DNA of 64,000 nt from Dyadobacter sp. (GTDB lineage: Bacteria; Bacteroidota; Bacteroidia; Cytophagales; Spirosomataceae). Shown piece by piece: positions 16,253 through 25,478 of this stretch. The position numbers and the translations under genes are program-made. Each line of letters starts with the position of its first letter. The stretch's first letter is position 1. The DNA is taken from positions 1 to 64,000 of the forward strand of contig NZ_JAGIAS010000008.1 in NCBI RefSeq assembly GCF_017744695.1, given 5' to 3'. The notes beneath the pieces were generated by a model that had not been told where the DNA came from, did no database searches, and saw only the letters and a program-made list of their open reading frames with translations.

Positions 16253-17767
16253 CTATTTGAAGTAACTGCGCAGCTTCTGCAAAGTTTCTTCCACATCCGG
16301 CGTTTCGTCCATAAGCAGGTTAATGCTCTGGATCGAGTGGATCACCGTACTGTGGTCACGACCTCCAAAATGATAGCCGATGGATTTGAGCGGCAGGTCG
16401 GTATATTCTTTGGCGAGGTACATCGCGAGTTGGCGCGGGTAAACGACCTCCTTTTTACGGCTCTTACTTTTCAGGTCGGCAATCGAAACCTGGAAGTAAT
16501 CGGCGATAATCTCCTGGATCGTGTCGATCGTTACCTCCTTATCCTCGTTCATGACGATGTTGCGGAGTGTATTTTTAGCCAGCTCGACGTCGATATTGCG
16601 ACGGGTAAGCGAGGCCTGCGCCATCAGCGACACGATTACTCCTTCCAGCTCCCTGACGTTCGAGTTTACGCTATGCGCAATGTATTCGATCACATCATAG
16701 TCGATCGAAATGCCTTCCGACTGGATCTTCTTCTGAATAATCGCGATACGCGTTTCGAAATCCGGCGCCTGCAAATCGGCCGTCAAACCCCATTTGAAGC
16801 GGGATAGCAAACGGTCCTGCAACCCTTGCAGCTCACGCGGCGGGCGGTCGCTGGTCATGATGATCTGCTTGCCGAGTTGATGCAGGTGGTTGAAAATATG
16901 GAAGAATGTGTCCTGCGTTTTCTCCTTACCCGACAAAAATTGCACGTCGTCGATCGCCAGCACGTCCACCTTCATATAAAAGTCGGTAAACTCCTGAAGG
17001 GTATTGTTTCGGATCGAGTTGATAAACTGGTTTGTAAACTTCTCCGAAGAAACGTAGAGCACCAGTTTGTTCTCGTAGTGGTTGGTAATGTAGTTTCCGA
17101 TCGCCTGCACAAGGTGCGTCTTGCCCAATCCAACACCACCATACATCATCAGCGGGTTGAACGAGGTAAGCCCCGGACGCTGCGCCACCGCGAAACCGGC
17201 CGAACGGGCAAGCCTGTTACAGTCACCTTCGATGAAGTTATCGAATGAATAATTGGGGTTCAGATACGTATCGAGCGTCAGCGAATCCTGGTCTTTCTCC
17301 TTCACGCTCGCTCCCATGCGCGGGTCGGTTGAGAAATTATCCGGCTTGGAATAATTTGGAGATTTCTGGGTTGAGACGTTCATCGTCAGCGGCTGGTGCT
17401 TCTCGTTACCAGTGTCGACAATAATGGAATATTCCAATAAACCGTCGCGGCCGATCGCGTAGTCCAGCGCCTTTCTCAGCAGATTGACATAGTTATCTTC
17501 CAGCCATTCGTAGAAAAACTGGCTGGGAACCTGCACGGTAAGTACTTTACCATAGAGCTTTAACGGACGAATGGGTTCAAACCACGTCTTAAAACTCTGC
17601 TCGGGAATGTGCTGCTGAATAATCCTCAGGCAAGCATCCCAAACCTGGTCTACCTCTCTATTTGTGCTGATTCTTTCCAATGTATAATTTACCAAACTCT
17701 GAGTATCATAGTTCAAAAGGACGGCAAAGATATAAAAATACCTGATCTCTCCAGAGGAAACGAACAT
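16253..17767 (-). CDS. dnaA: Chromosomal replication initiator protein DnaA
   Basis: DnaA, the AAA+ initiator that opens the replication origin. The frame holds an N-terminal domain I (EQSFKTWFEPI), a variable linker, the AAA+ core with GGVGLGKTH and VDVLAIDDVQFLSGKEKTQ, and the C-terminal DNA-binding domain with GGRDHSTVIHSI. The only upstream in-frame ATG is at 17767, but a TATCTTTG promoter element lies inside the frame at 17725-17732. The true start is probably a TTG near 17716, 17695 or 17680, giving a protein of about 475-487 residues. No cluster of DnaA boxes was found nearby and dnaN is not adjacent. Confidence 0.95.
   Translation of the reverse strand: MFVSSGEIRYFYIFAVLLNYDTQSLVNYTLERISTNREVDQVWDACLRIIQQHIPEQSFKTWFEPIRPLKLYGKVLTVQVPSQFFYEWLEDNYVNLLRKALDYAIGRDGLLEYSIIVDTGNEKHQPLTMNVSTQKSPNYSKPDNFSTDPRMGASVKEKDQDSLTLDTYLNPNYSFDNFIEGDCNRLARSAGFAVAQRPGLTSFNPLMMYGGVGLGKTHLVQAIGNYITNHYENKLVLYVSSEKFTNQFINSIRNNTLQEFTDFYMKVDVLAIDDVQFLSGKEKTQDTFFHIFNHLHQLGKQIIMTSDRPPRELQGLQDRLLSRFKWGLTADLQAPDFETRIAIIQKKIQSEGISIDYDVIEYIAHSVNSNVRELEGVIVSLMAQASLTRRNIDVELAKNTLRNIVMNEDKEVTIDTIQEIIADYFQVSIADLKSKSRKKEVVYPRQLAMYLAKEYTDLPLKSIGYHFGGRDHSTVIHSIQSINLLMDETPDVEETLQKLRSYFK
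17725..17732 (-). promoter_or_regulatory. Candidate -7 element for dnaA
   Basis: The minus strand reads TATCTTTG, a match to TAnnTTTG, inside the longest possible dnaA frame. If used, translation must begin downstream, at one of the in-frame TTG codons. No clear -33 element is seen. Confidence 0.4.
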
Positions 17768-17890
17768 TCAATTTAATCGTCACAAAGTGTATCTGCAAAC
17801 CCGAAAATAAAATTGCAAGCGTAATCGTGCCCAAAAGGTTACAGAAGCGGTTTTGATGTTTAGGCACCCTTAATTGCGTGTCAAAATTTG

Positions 17891-17898
17891 TAGTTTTG
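17891..17898 (+). promoter_or_regulatory. Candidate -7 element for the methylmalonyl-CoA mutase gene
   Basis: TAGTTTTG matches TAnnTTTG and lies 43 bases before the start at 17942. The nearest upstream TTG is only 14 bases away, shorter than the usual spacer. Confidence 0.4.
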
Positions 17899-17941
17899 CT
17901 AATGGCGTCTTTCCGCAAACTGTTCATCAATCCATCGGCCC

Positions 17942-20863
17942 ATGTCAGCAAAACTCTTTTCCGAATTTCTCCCGTCAGACAAAAACGCCTGGGAAAAGCT
18001 TGCGGCAAAGGAGATGAAAGGGCGCTCCGGGCTGCCCGAAGCGTGGGAAATTGCGAAGAATTTGCATTTTAAACCTTACGTTACCGCCCAGGAGATCGAT
18101 TGGGCGGCTGTTGCGGAAATTCAGCATGCCCAAAAGCAAACCGCCGGTTGGATTAATGTAAATGCAGCGCCTTTAAGCGAATCCCGGCCATTGCGGATCG
18201 AACTCCATGGTCCGGACCCGGTGGCACAGCTGGTAGCAGCCCTTATTTCTTTTTCCAATGGGTATTCCAACAGTGGTTCGCCTGAATATGCATTTGATCA
18301 AACCACATTCTCGGTTTGGATCGGTCCGAAATACCTGACTGAAATTGCCGGATTGAGAGCATTAAGGTATCTGTTAAAGAAAATAGCACGCGCATTCGGA
18401 TTGCCCGAAACGCAAAGCATACCCTTCATTCACGCAACGACATTCATCCGCTACCGGCAGAATGAAACCGACTATACCAATCTCATAAGGGCCACTGCGG
18501 AGGCTATGAGCGCCATTATCGGCGGATGCGATGCGCTTACTGTGCTACCATTTGATAATGCGGATAATGCCTTGACTCGTCGGCTGGCCACGCATGTTTC
18601 TTACATTCTCGACCATGAAAGCCATTTTGCCAAAGTGGCCGACCCGGCGGCGGGTGCATTTGCATTGGAAGATATGACTTTGAAACTGGCCAATGCTGCC
18701 TGGGAAATATTTTCAAAAACGGCAGACAGTAACATTTTCAAAAATACAGGTGGTAAAATCACTGCGGGAATCCGAAACACCGGCCAGAAGGCACCGTTTC
18801 AAACCGCCGAAGGCATTTCAATCAAAACCCAATTTACCGCAAAAGACCTCGACGGTGCCCAACATCTCGCGTTCGGCGCAGGCACTCCCCCATTCCTTCG
18901 CGGGCCCTACGCGAGCATGTACCTCGAACGCCCGTGGACGATCCGGCAATATGCGGGCTTTTCTACCGCTACCGAATCCAATGCATTCTACCGCCGTAAC
19001 CTCGCAGCCGGTCAAAAGGGATTGTCGGTCGCATTTGACCTGGCGACCCACCGCGGCTATGACTCCGATCACCCGCGCGTCACAGGCGATGTAGGCAAAG
19101 CCGGCGTGGCGATCGATTCAGTGGAGGATATGAAAACGCTGTTTGACCAGATACCACTGGATCAAATGTCGGTATCGATGACGATGAATGGCGCGGTAAT
19201 ACCGATAATGGCCTTTTTTATCGTCGCTGCCGAAGAGCAGGGCGTACAGCCCGAGCAACTTACCGGGACGATCCAGAACGACATCCTGAAAGAGTTTATG
19301 GTGCGCAACACCTACATTTACCCGCCGGGACCGTCGATGCGTATTGTCGGCGATATTTTTGCCTATGCTTCCCAAAATATGCCGCGCTTCAATTCGATCA
19401 GCATTAGCGGCTATCACATGCACGAAGCAGGCGCCCCCGCACACATCGAGCTGGCATACACACTCGCGGACGGGCTCGAATACATCCGCACAGGACTTGC
19501 GGCAGGGATTCGGATCGACGATTTTGCGCCCCGGCTGTCGTTTTTCTGGGGTATAGGAATGAACCACTTCATGGAAATCGCCAAAATGCGGGCAGGAAGG
19601 ATGCTCTGGGCAAAAATTGTCCGGCAGTTCGACCCGCAGAACGAAAAATCGCTGATGCTCCGCACGCATTGTCAGACGAGCGGTTACAGCCTTACCGAGC
19701 AGGTACCGTTTAACAATATCACCCGCACGACCATCGAAGCGATGGCTGCCGTCATGGGGCACACGCAATCACTCCATACCAATTCATTCGACGAGGCCAT
19801 TGCGTTGCCTACCGATTTTTCGGCTCGCATTGCGCGGGATACGCAGCTTTTTATTCAAAACGAAACAGACCTCTGCAAAGCTGTCGATCCGTGGGGCGGC
19901 TCCTATTACGTCGAATACCTGACTATGCAACTCGCTGAAAAGGCCTGGGAGCTGATTGAAGAGGTAGAAGCTTTGGGTGGTATGACCCGGGCCATCGAAA
20001 CCGGCCTGCCCAAAATGCGTATTGAAGAAGCCGCCGCGCGAAAACAAGCACGGATCGATGCAGGCAAGGAGGTTATAGTGGGGGTTAACCAGTACAAAAC
20101 CGACGAGAAGCCGTCTTTTGAAATACTACAAATTGACAATCAGGCAGTAAGAAACGCGCAGATTGAACGGCTGGAAGCTATCCGGGCGCATCGTAAGGAA
20201 CCGGAAGTGCGCCAGGCGCTGGACCGCATCACCCGGGCCTGCAAGGAAACGGGCGGCAGGGACATGCATTCAAATCTGCTGGCGCTGGCTGTGGAGGCGG
20301 CGCGCAAAAGAGCTACATTAGGAGAAATTTCTGAGGCTATGGAAAAGGAATTCGGCAGGTACCAGTCCACAATCCGCTCGGTTTCGGGTGTTTACCGGAC
20401 CGAAGTCTCCGACGACGAAAATTTCCGGCGGGCGCGCGAAATGTCCGACGAGTTTGCCCGGCTGGAAGGTCGCAGGCCAAGGATAATGGTGGCTAAAATG
20501 GGCCAGGACGGGCACGACCGGGGCGCGAAAGTGATCGCAACCAGTTTTGCCGACCTGGGCTTTGACGTAGACATTGCGCCCTTGTTCCAGACGCCGCAGG
20601 AAGTGGCCAGGCAAGCCGTTGAAAACGACGTGCACATCATCGGCGCATCGAGCCTGGCTGCCGGGCATAAAACGCTCATTCCCGAGCTGATCGGCGAATT
20701 AAATAAATTGGGCAGAGGCGATATTATGGTCATCGCCGGAGGCGTCATCCCGGCGCAGGATTACCAGTTTCTCTACGATGCGGGCGTAAAAGGCATTTTC
20801 GGTCCCGGCACTGTCATCTCCCTGGCCGCACAGGAGATTCTGACCAAACTGATGGAAGACTAA
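17942..20863 (+). CDS. Methylmalonyl-CoA mutase, fused truncated small subunit plus complete large subunit
   Basis: A 973-residue adenosylcobalamin enzyme that interconverts succinyl-CoA and methylmalonyl-CoA. Residues 1 to about 285 resemble the non-catalytic small subunit (MutA) but stop after the TIM-barrel-like part (FIHATTFIRYRQNETDYTNL, VADPAAGAFALEDMT) and lack its B12 domain. Residues from about 290 to 973 are a complete large subunit, with GPYASMYLERPWTIRQYAGFS, GLSVAFDLATHRGYDSDHP, RTHCQTSGYSLTEQ and a C-terminal cobalamin domain with DGHDRG (near residue 856, His lower ligand). Separate mutA and mutB genes are usual. The gene ends four bases inside the convergent KAS gene. Confidence 0.93.
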   Translation: MSAKLFSEFLPSDKNAWEKLAAKEMKGRSGLPEAWEIAKNLHFKPYVTAQEIDWAAVAEIQHAQKQTAGWINVNAAPLSESRPLRIELHGPDPVAQLVAALISFSNGYSNSGSPEYAFDQTTFSVWIGPKYLTEIAGLRALRYLLKKIARAFGLPETQSIPFIHATTFIRYRQNETDYTNLIRATAEAMSAIIGGCDALTVLPFDNADNALTRRLATHVSYILDHESHFAKVADPAAGAFALEDMTLKLANAAWEIFSKTADSNIFKNTGGKITAGIRNTGQKAPFQTAEGISIKTQFTAKDLDGAQHLAFGAGTPPFLRGPYASMYLERPWTIRQYAGFSTATESNAFYRRNLAAGQKGLSVAFDLATHRGYDSDHPRVTGDVGKAGVAIDSVEDMKTLFDQIPLDQMSVSMTMNGAVIPIMAFFIVAAEEQGVQPEQLTGTIQNDILKEFMVRNTYIYPPGPSMRIVGDIFAYASQNMPRFNSISISGYHMHEAGAPAHIELAYTLADGLEYIRTGLAAGIRIDDFAPRLSFFWGIGMNHFMEIAKMRAGRMLWAKIVRQFDPQNEKSLMLRTHCQTSGYSLTEQVPFNNITRTTIEAMAAVMGHTQSLHTNSFDEAIALPTDFSARIARDTQLFIQNETDLCKAVDPWGGSYYVEYLTMQLAEKAWELIEEVEALGGMTRAIETGLPKMRIEEAAARKQARIDAGKEVIVGVNQYKTDEKPSFEILQIDNQAVRNAQIERLEAIRAHRKEPEVRQALDRITRACKETGGRDMHSNLLALAVEAARKRATLGEISEAMEKEFGRYQSTIRSVSGVYRTEVSDDENFRRAREMSDEFARLEGRRPRIMVAKMGQDGHDRGAKVIATSFADLGFDVDIAPLFQTPQEVARQAVENDVHIIGASSLAAGHKTLIPELIGELNKLGRGDIMVIAGGVIPAQDYQFLYDAGVKGIFGPGTVISLAAQEILTKLMED

Positions 20864-22056
20864 TTTATTCCTGCAAAAACAAGTGAAGTACAATTCCCCC
20901 CGAAGCCGAAGGAGTTGGATAAAACGTAGCGCAGTGGGTATTCGCCCTGCCACTGCGAAACTGGCGCAAGCCCGGGCCCGCTGATAGCTTCCTCCACATT
21001 TAAGCCCGGAAACAATTCCGAATGCACGATGCCCAGGACACTATAAATAGCCTCCACGGCGCCGGCCGCGCCTAACGTGTGCCCTGTGAATGATTTGGTG
21101 GAACTGTAAGGCGGTATCTGGTCAAACAACTCTCCCATTCCGAAAAACTCGACCTGGTCGTTGTTCTGCGTGCCGGTGCCGTGCGCATTGATATACCCGA
21201 TTTGTGAGGGCTGGATCCCTGCCGAGCGGATTGCCTCGCGCATGCAGCGGATCGCGCCCGTAGCCTCATCGGACATCGCCGACGGGTGGTGTGCATCGTT
21301 CGCATTGCCAAAGCCGGCTATTTCCGCGTATACTTTTTTGCCTGCTGCCAGCTCTTCCGCTTCCAGCACAAGGTAAGCCGCGCCTTCGCCCAGGTTCAGG
21401 CCGTCGCGGTTCACATCGAATGGTTTACAGGGCGATTCCGACAGGATTTTTAATGCATTAAAACCATTGACCGTGTATTTGGCCAGGCTGTCCACACCGC
21501 CCACGATCGCTCTTTTCACCCTTCCTGAGCGGATCAGCCGCGCACCAAGCATAATCGCGTTGGCAGACGAAGAGCAGGCCGTGTTAATCGTATCGGTAAA
21601 ACCTTTGATGCGGTAGCGTTTGATCAGTTTCAGCGTATGTGCCGAGCAGCCATAGGATTCCAGGTACTCCGAACCCTCCGACTTGTGATTGGCGTCTTCG
21701 TAAAGCTGATCGGTAAGGCACATGCCGCCCACGGTGCTGGCCGATATTAACGCGGTATCGAGCGAGGATACCTGGCCCGGCGTCAATGCTGCATCGGCGA
21801 CAGCCTCGCTGAAAGCCTTATCTGCCAGCAAGCAGGTACGCGTGTAGCCGGTAGCTGTTTCCAATTGCTGTGCTTTTTTAAGCTCGTCGTTGCTGAGCTT
21901 CACTTCGCCAAACGGCAACCGCGAAGCGTACAGCGATTCGAAAAAAGCCACCTTACCGATTCCGGAACAACCGTTACGCAAGCTCGTATGATTTTCCTGC
22001 ACATTGTTGCCAATGGCCGAAATCATGCCCATACCCGTCACCAACACCCTTCCCAT
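20860..22056 (-). CDS. Beta-ketoacyl-ACP synthase, KAS II-like
   Basis: A 398-residue condensing enzyme of the thiolase fold that elongates an acyl chain using malonyl-ACP. The Cys-His-His triad is intact: Cys161 in TACSSSAN, His292 in NAHGTGTQNND and His326 in GHTLGAAGAVE. It starts six bases after the upstream acyl carrier protein gene, so both are made together. The position at the end of a DarA/DarB-containing gene run points to secondary lipid or pigment synthesis rather than housekeeping FabF. The 3' end overlaps the methylmalonyl-CoA mutase gene by four bases. Confidence 0.92.
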   Translation of the reverse strand: MGRVLVTGMGMISAIGNNVQENHTSLRNGCSGIGKVAFFESLYASRLPFGEVKLSNDELKKAQQLETATGYTRTCLLADKAFSEAVADAALTPGQVSSLDTALISASTVGGMCLTDQLYEDANHKSEGSEYLESYGCSAHTLKLIKRYRIKGFTDTINTACSSSANAIMLGARLIRSGRVKRAIVGGVDSLAKYTVNGFNALKILSESPCKPFDVNRDGLNLGEGAAYLVLEAEELAAGKKVYAEIAGFGNANDAHHPSAMSDEATGAIRCMREAIRSAGIQPSQIGYINAHGTGTQNNDQVEFFGMGELFDQIPPYSSTKSFTGHTLGAAGAVEAIYSVLGIVHSELFPGLNVEEAISGPGLAPVSQWQGEYPLRYVLSNSFGFGGNCTSLVFAGIN

Positions 22057-22062
22057 CGAAAA

Positions 22063-22329
22063 TTAAGCGGCTTTTGTATGCGCGAGAATGTACTCGGCCA
22101 TGTGGTTTACATCGACGAGTATCTTGCGTCCCTCAGCCGGATTGTTGATTTTGATACCGTATTCTCTTTCGAGCAGCACCACCAGTTCGAGCGAGTCGAT
22201 GGAGTCCAGCCCCAAATCGCCGCCGAAAAGCGGTTCGTCATCCTTGATGTCGGCAGGGTTAATGTCCAGCAGGTTCAGGTATTGTACAATTTGCCCTTTC
22301 AGAATGGGCTTCAGGCTTTCTATGTCCAT
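22063..22329 (-). CDS. Acyl carrier protein
   Basis: An 88-residue acyl carrier protein. The phosphopantetheine site is Ser43 in GLDSIDSLEL, and the helical layout matches a freestanding ACP. It differs from a typical AcpP in being slightly longer and in having GGDLGLDS instead of the usual DLGADS. It precedes a KAS II-like gene by six bases and follows the ABC permease gene after a 67-base gap. A Sfp-type phosphopantetheinyl transferase encoded at 34793-35419 is the obvious candidate for its activation. Confidence 0.93.
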   Translation of the reverse strand: MDIESLKPILKGQIVQYLNLLDINPADIKDDEPLFGGDLGLDSIDSLELVVLLEREYGIKINNPAEGRKILVDVNHMAEYILAHTKAA

Positions 22330-22396
22330 ATTGATTTGTTAATCACTCATGTAATTGCCGGTTACAGCTTTGCGAACCGGCCGGGGAATATCAAAC

Positions 22397-23674
22397 TTAA
22401 ATAATTCTTTCGAACCTCAACTTAAAATATGTGCCCAATTGGCAAAACACTATAAAAATGCCCAGAAAAGCGAACACCGTCCGCAGATCCTGCCAGCTGC
22501 CGCCTTTGAGGAATAATACATAGAAACCTTCCAGGCACCAGTGCAATGGTGAAAAGTTGCTGAAAAACTGCATAAAACCCGGCATTACGAACGTTGGCAC
22601 CAGAATCCCCCCTATCGCCCCGAAGATGATAATGGATATCGCGCCGAATCCGTTGGCTTGCTGCTCTGTTTTGGCAAATGCGCCGATCATCAAAGCATAA
22701 CTCACGGCGGCCATACTACTGATGAAAATCACCGCGATGGTGGCAATGACATTGTCGGGAACGCTGAGTTTCGGCAGGCCGAGTTTGGGCAGAATCCAGA
22801 TGCCCATCGAAAAGGTGAGCGCCACTTGTAACGCCGCTACCACCACGTAAACCGCCATTTTACTAAACATGACCACCATAAATGTGGTTGGCATGGTTTT
22901 CAACCGGAGAAAACTGCCGTTAATGCGCTCTTTCACAATGTTGCTACCCAGCGAGACGACCATGAAAAACATCGCAAAAATCGTCCACGCTGGAACGTTA
23001 TGCTGGGTGGAATTGGGAATGGCAGTCGAGTTATTATTCCGCGCCACGATCTGATCGATGCCGACGCGGTTGGAAATCATTTTGTCTTTCAGCTTCGCAG
23101 ACCTTTCGGCAATGTCCATGTTGGCATACATACGGTCGATCATCAGCGAGTTTTCGATCACGCTCATGTACGACTGGATCACGCTCATGACCGAATAACT
23201 GTAATTCTCCTGCAAAACCGGGTCATTATAAAACGAGAGCTTCGGCATCGAAACCTTTTCTCGCGCCGTTGTGTCGCGTTCCAGGCCCAGATCGTCCATC
23301 AGAATCGTGCTCACATCTTCCGCATTACTTTCAAGCCCCGCCGAAAACGTGGCCGGAATGTACAATGCGATCATTTTGCCCCTGGATAATAATTCCGACT
23401 TCAACGACTCCTGCGGGATCGCGTTCTGCGAATCGATCTTAAAAAGCCCTGATTTTGTCAGCAAATCCACCAGTTTCCCGCCCTCTTTGCCGTTGTCATG
23501 ATTGACCACCAAGAGCGGTATCTGGTTCTCATTTACCATCTTATAGGCGCTGTCCTGAATAATGGTAATGATAAAAACCAGCAGCAAGGGCATCAGAAAC
23601 ATCAAGGCCAGCCCTACTTTATCGTTGATCAGCAGGAGGAGTTCTTTGCGTAATGATGCGTATAATTTAAACAT
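22397..23674 (-). CDS. ABC-2 type transporter permease
   Basis: A 425-residue ABC-2 family permease. One membrane segment near residues 20-42 is followed by a large extracytoplasmic region (about 50-225) and then five or six hydrophobic segments to the C-terminus. This layout is typical of exporters of lipids, polyketides or antibiotics. It lies six bases behind an ATP-binding subunit gene, and together they form an exporter. In flexirubin-type clusters such a pair is a regular member; export of the pigment or its precursor to the outer membrane is inferred. Confidence 0.88.
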   Translation of the reverse strand: MFKLYASLRKELLLLINDKVGLALMFLMPLLLVFIITIIQDSAYKMVNENQIPLLVVNHDNGKEGGKLVDLLTKSGLFKIDSQNAIPQESLKSELLSRGKMIALYIPATFSAGLESNAEDVSTILMDDLGLERDTTAREKVSMPKLSFYNDPVLQENYSYSVMSVIQSYMSVIENSLMIDRMYANMDIAERSAKLKDKMISNRVGIDQIVARNNNSTAIPNSTQHNVPAWTIFAMFFMVVSLGSNIVKERINGSFLRLKTMPTTFMVVMFSKMAVYVVVAALQVALTFSMGIWILPKLGLPKLSVPDNVIATIAVIFISSMAAVSYALMIGAFAKTEQQANGFGAISIIIFGAIGGILVPTFVMPGFMQFFSNFSPLHWCLEGFYVLFLKGGSWQDLRTVFAFLGIFIVFCQLGTYFKLRFERII

Positions 23675-23680
23675 AGGCTT

Positions 23681-24442
23681 TTAATCGCGGTATTCTTCGC
23701 CGGTCAGGTTGATGAATAATGTTTGCAGGCTGCCTGCATGGTGAACACTTTTCAAATGCTGCAATCCTCCTGCTGCGATCACCTTTCCATGGTCGATCAG
23801 CGCGATATTCTTGCAAAATTCCTCTGCCTCCGACATATGATGCGAAGTATAAACGATGGTCGTTCCGGCCTGATTAACCTGCTGCAAATAGCGGATGATC
23901 GCATTCCGGCTCTGCACATCCACGCCTACCGTAGGTTCGTCGAGGAAGAGAATATCCGGTTCATGGATAATGCCGATCGCCAGGTTTACCCGGCGTTTCA
24001 TACCGCCTGAAAACGTCCCGATCTTCTTGTCAGCCGCTTTTTCAAGGCCCAGTACTTCCAGCAAATGCTCGCGGCGCGCTTCCAGCTTTTGGGGAGGCAG
24101 GTTATACATCGCACCGAAGTAATCCAGGTTCTGGCGTGGAGTCAGTTCCTGATAGAAGGCGTATTCCTGGGGAACAAAACCAATGCGGCTTTTTCTCTCA
24201 CGGTCAGAATAGGGTTTGCCGTTGTAAAAAAACTGAACATCGCCGGTAGAAACAGGGATAATGCCGCAGAGAATCGAAATCAGCGTCGTTTTACCGGCGC
24301 CGTTGGGGCCCAGCAAACCAAACACGTCCGACTGCATAATGCTCAGCGAAACCTGTGACAGGCTGTCCTCCTGGGCGGATTTATAACGCTTATACACGTC
24401 CCTGATCTCAATGCACACCTGACCCGCCATACCTATCCGCAC
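23681..24442 (-). CDS. ABC transporter ATP-binding protein
   Basis: A 253-residue ABC ATPase. It has the Walker A motif GPNGAGKTT near residue 45, a Q-loop (VPQEYAFYQELT), the signature FSGGMKRRV near residue 145, Walker B DILFLDEPTVGVD and the switch histidine in TSHHMSE. It powers the permease encoded six bases downstream. The first ATG (24442) directly abuts the upstream BtrH-like stop; an ATG four codons later (24430) is an equally plausible start. Confidence 0.93.
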   Translation of the reverse strand: MRIGMAGQVCIEIRDVYKRYKSAQEDSLSQVSLSIMQSDVFGLLGPNGAGKTTLISILCGIIPVSTGDVQFFYNGKPYSDRERKSRIGFVPQEYAFYQELTPRQNLDYFGAMYNLPPQKLEARREHLLEVLGLEKAADKKIGTFSGGMKRRVNLAIGIIHEPDILFLDEPTVGVDVQSRNAIIRYLQQVNQAGTTIVYTSHHMSEAEEFCKNIALIDHGKVIAAGGLQHLKSVHHAGSLQTLFINLTGEEYRD

Positions 24443-25474
24443 TTATTTACCCAGTTTCAGGCTGGAAAGCTTCTGAAATGCTTCTTTCTCTACCTGACGG
24501 ATTTCCAGCATCATATCGGCAATTTCTTCGAAGTCTTTCTGTTCGGTCAGGCGGCCCTTATACACGCCTGACATTTTGATGGCGCTGGCACGCCACATGT
24601 CGCCGGCTTTGGTAAAATCCTCCGAAACATTAGCTACGCGGTCGTCCTGCAGATAGGCCGCTGCTTCTTCGAGGAATGCCCCATAAAGGAAACGGAAACC
24701 GCCGCCGCCCGTGCCGATTTCTTCCTGCATGCGCACGATCTGACCCAAATAAAGGCTCGCCTTACGCAAACCCAGCTTATCGCGCCATTTGCGGACATGG
24801 TTGGAGGTATGACGGATACCATTCACTCCGGCGAAATTGCCCGGAATGCTGAGCATATCCCGCACATTCCGCCGGATACCGGTCACAATGCCTTTACGGA
24901 TCATATCCCCGGTAATGGGTTTTATTTTTTCGGGGAAATAAATATGCCCCTTAGGAGCGAGCGGGCCTTGTGCGAAACGCACGCGCGAGAGTTCTTCTTT
25001 GGAAAGAGAGGTCACATCTTCCATGACCGGGTCGCTTACCAGGTAGCGACCATTTTCCTCGCCGAAGACGATAAGGTTGTGTGCGTTGAAATGGAAGCGG
25101 TATTCTTTGGGAAAATAAGTGAGGTGAAAAACGCCCACCTGGCAGCCTACCGGCACGCCTTCCTTTACTTTCTTGTCCAGAAATGCCTCCGCAGCGGCGG
25201 GATTCGAAAATTTCTTGCGGGTTACCTCCACACCCAACGACTTGCAGGTCCGTTTGAAAATCGCGCCGGGCATCGTCCGGAACGAGATTGCCGGGCCATT
25301 ATTGACCGTCAAAAAAGGTATTTGTATGTAAAACAGGCCCGAGCCCATGCCGAATGCCAATGGCTCGGTCATGAAATCCAGGCCGTGGTAACGCAGCAAA
25401 GCCGTGGTAACCCCGTTTTCGCAATGGGCGGTCTGGACGTGATGGAATTCATCCGTTTGACTGTCAATATTCAC
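24443..25474 (-). CDS. BtrH N-terminal-domain protein
   Basis: A 343-residue protein with a BtrH-type N-terminal domain, named after the butirosin acyltransferase that moves an acyl group from an ACP to an amine. The likely nucleophile is Cys18 in AHCENG, with a histidine in FHFNAHNLIVFG and an aspartate in YLVSDPVMEDV further on, as in papain-like transferases. The C-terminal part is helical and of unknown function. It sits between a small unknown gene (4-base gap) and the exporter ATPase. A transfer of an acyl chain from the cluster's ACP is a reasonable hypothesis. Confidence 0.82.
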   Translation of the reverse strand: MNIDSQTDEFHHVQTAHCENGVTTALLRYHGLDFMTEPLAFGMGSGLFYIQIPFLTVNNGPAISFRTMPGAIFKRTCKSLGVEVTRKKFSNPAAAEAFLDKKVKEGVPVGCQVGVFHLTYFPKEYRFHFNAHNLIVFGEENGRYLVSDPVMEDVTSLSKEELSRVRFAQGPLAPKGHIYFPEKIKPITGDMIRKGIVTGIRRNVRDMLSIPGNFAGVNGIRHTSNHVRKWRDKLGLRKASLYLGQIVRMQEEIGTGGGGFRFLYGAFLEEAAAYLQDDRVANVSEDFTKAGDMWRASAIKMSGVYKGRLTEQKDFEEIADMMLEIRQVEKEAFQKLSSLKLGK

Positions 25475-25478
25475 TGGA

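Noticed and set aside
16140..17941. Possible replication origin next to dnaA
   Set aside because: No cluster of TTATNCACA boxes and no AT-rich unwinding region were seen on either side of the gene; dnaN is not adjacent.
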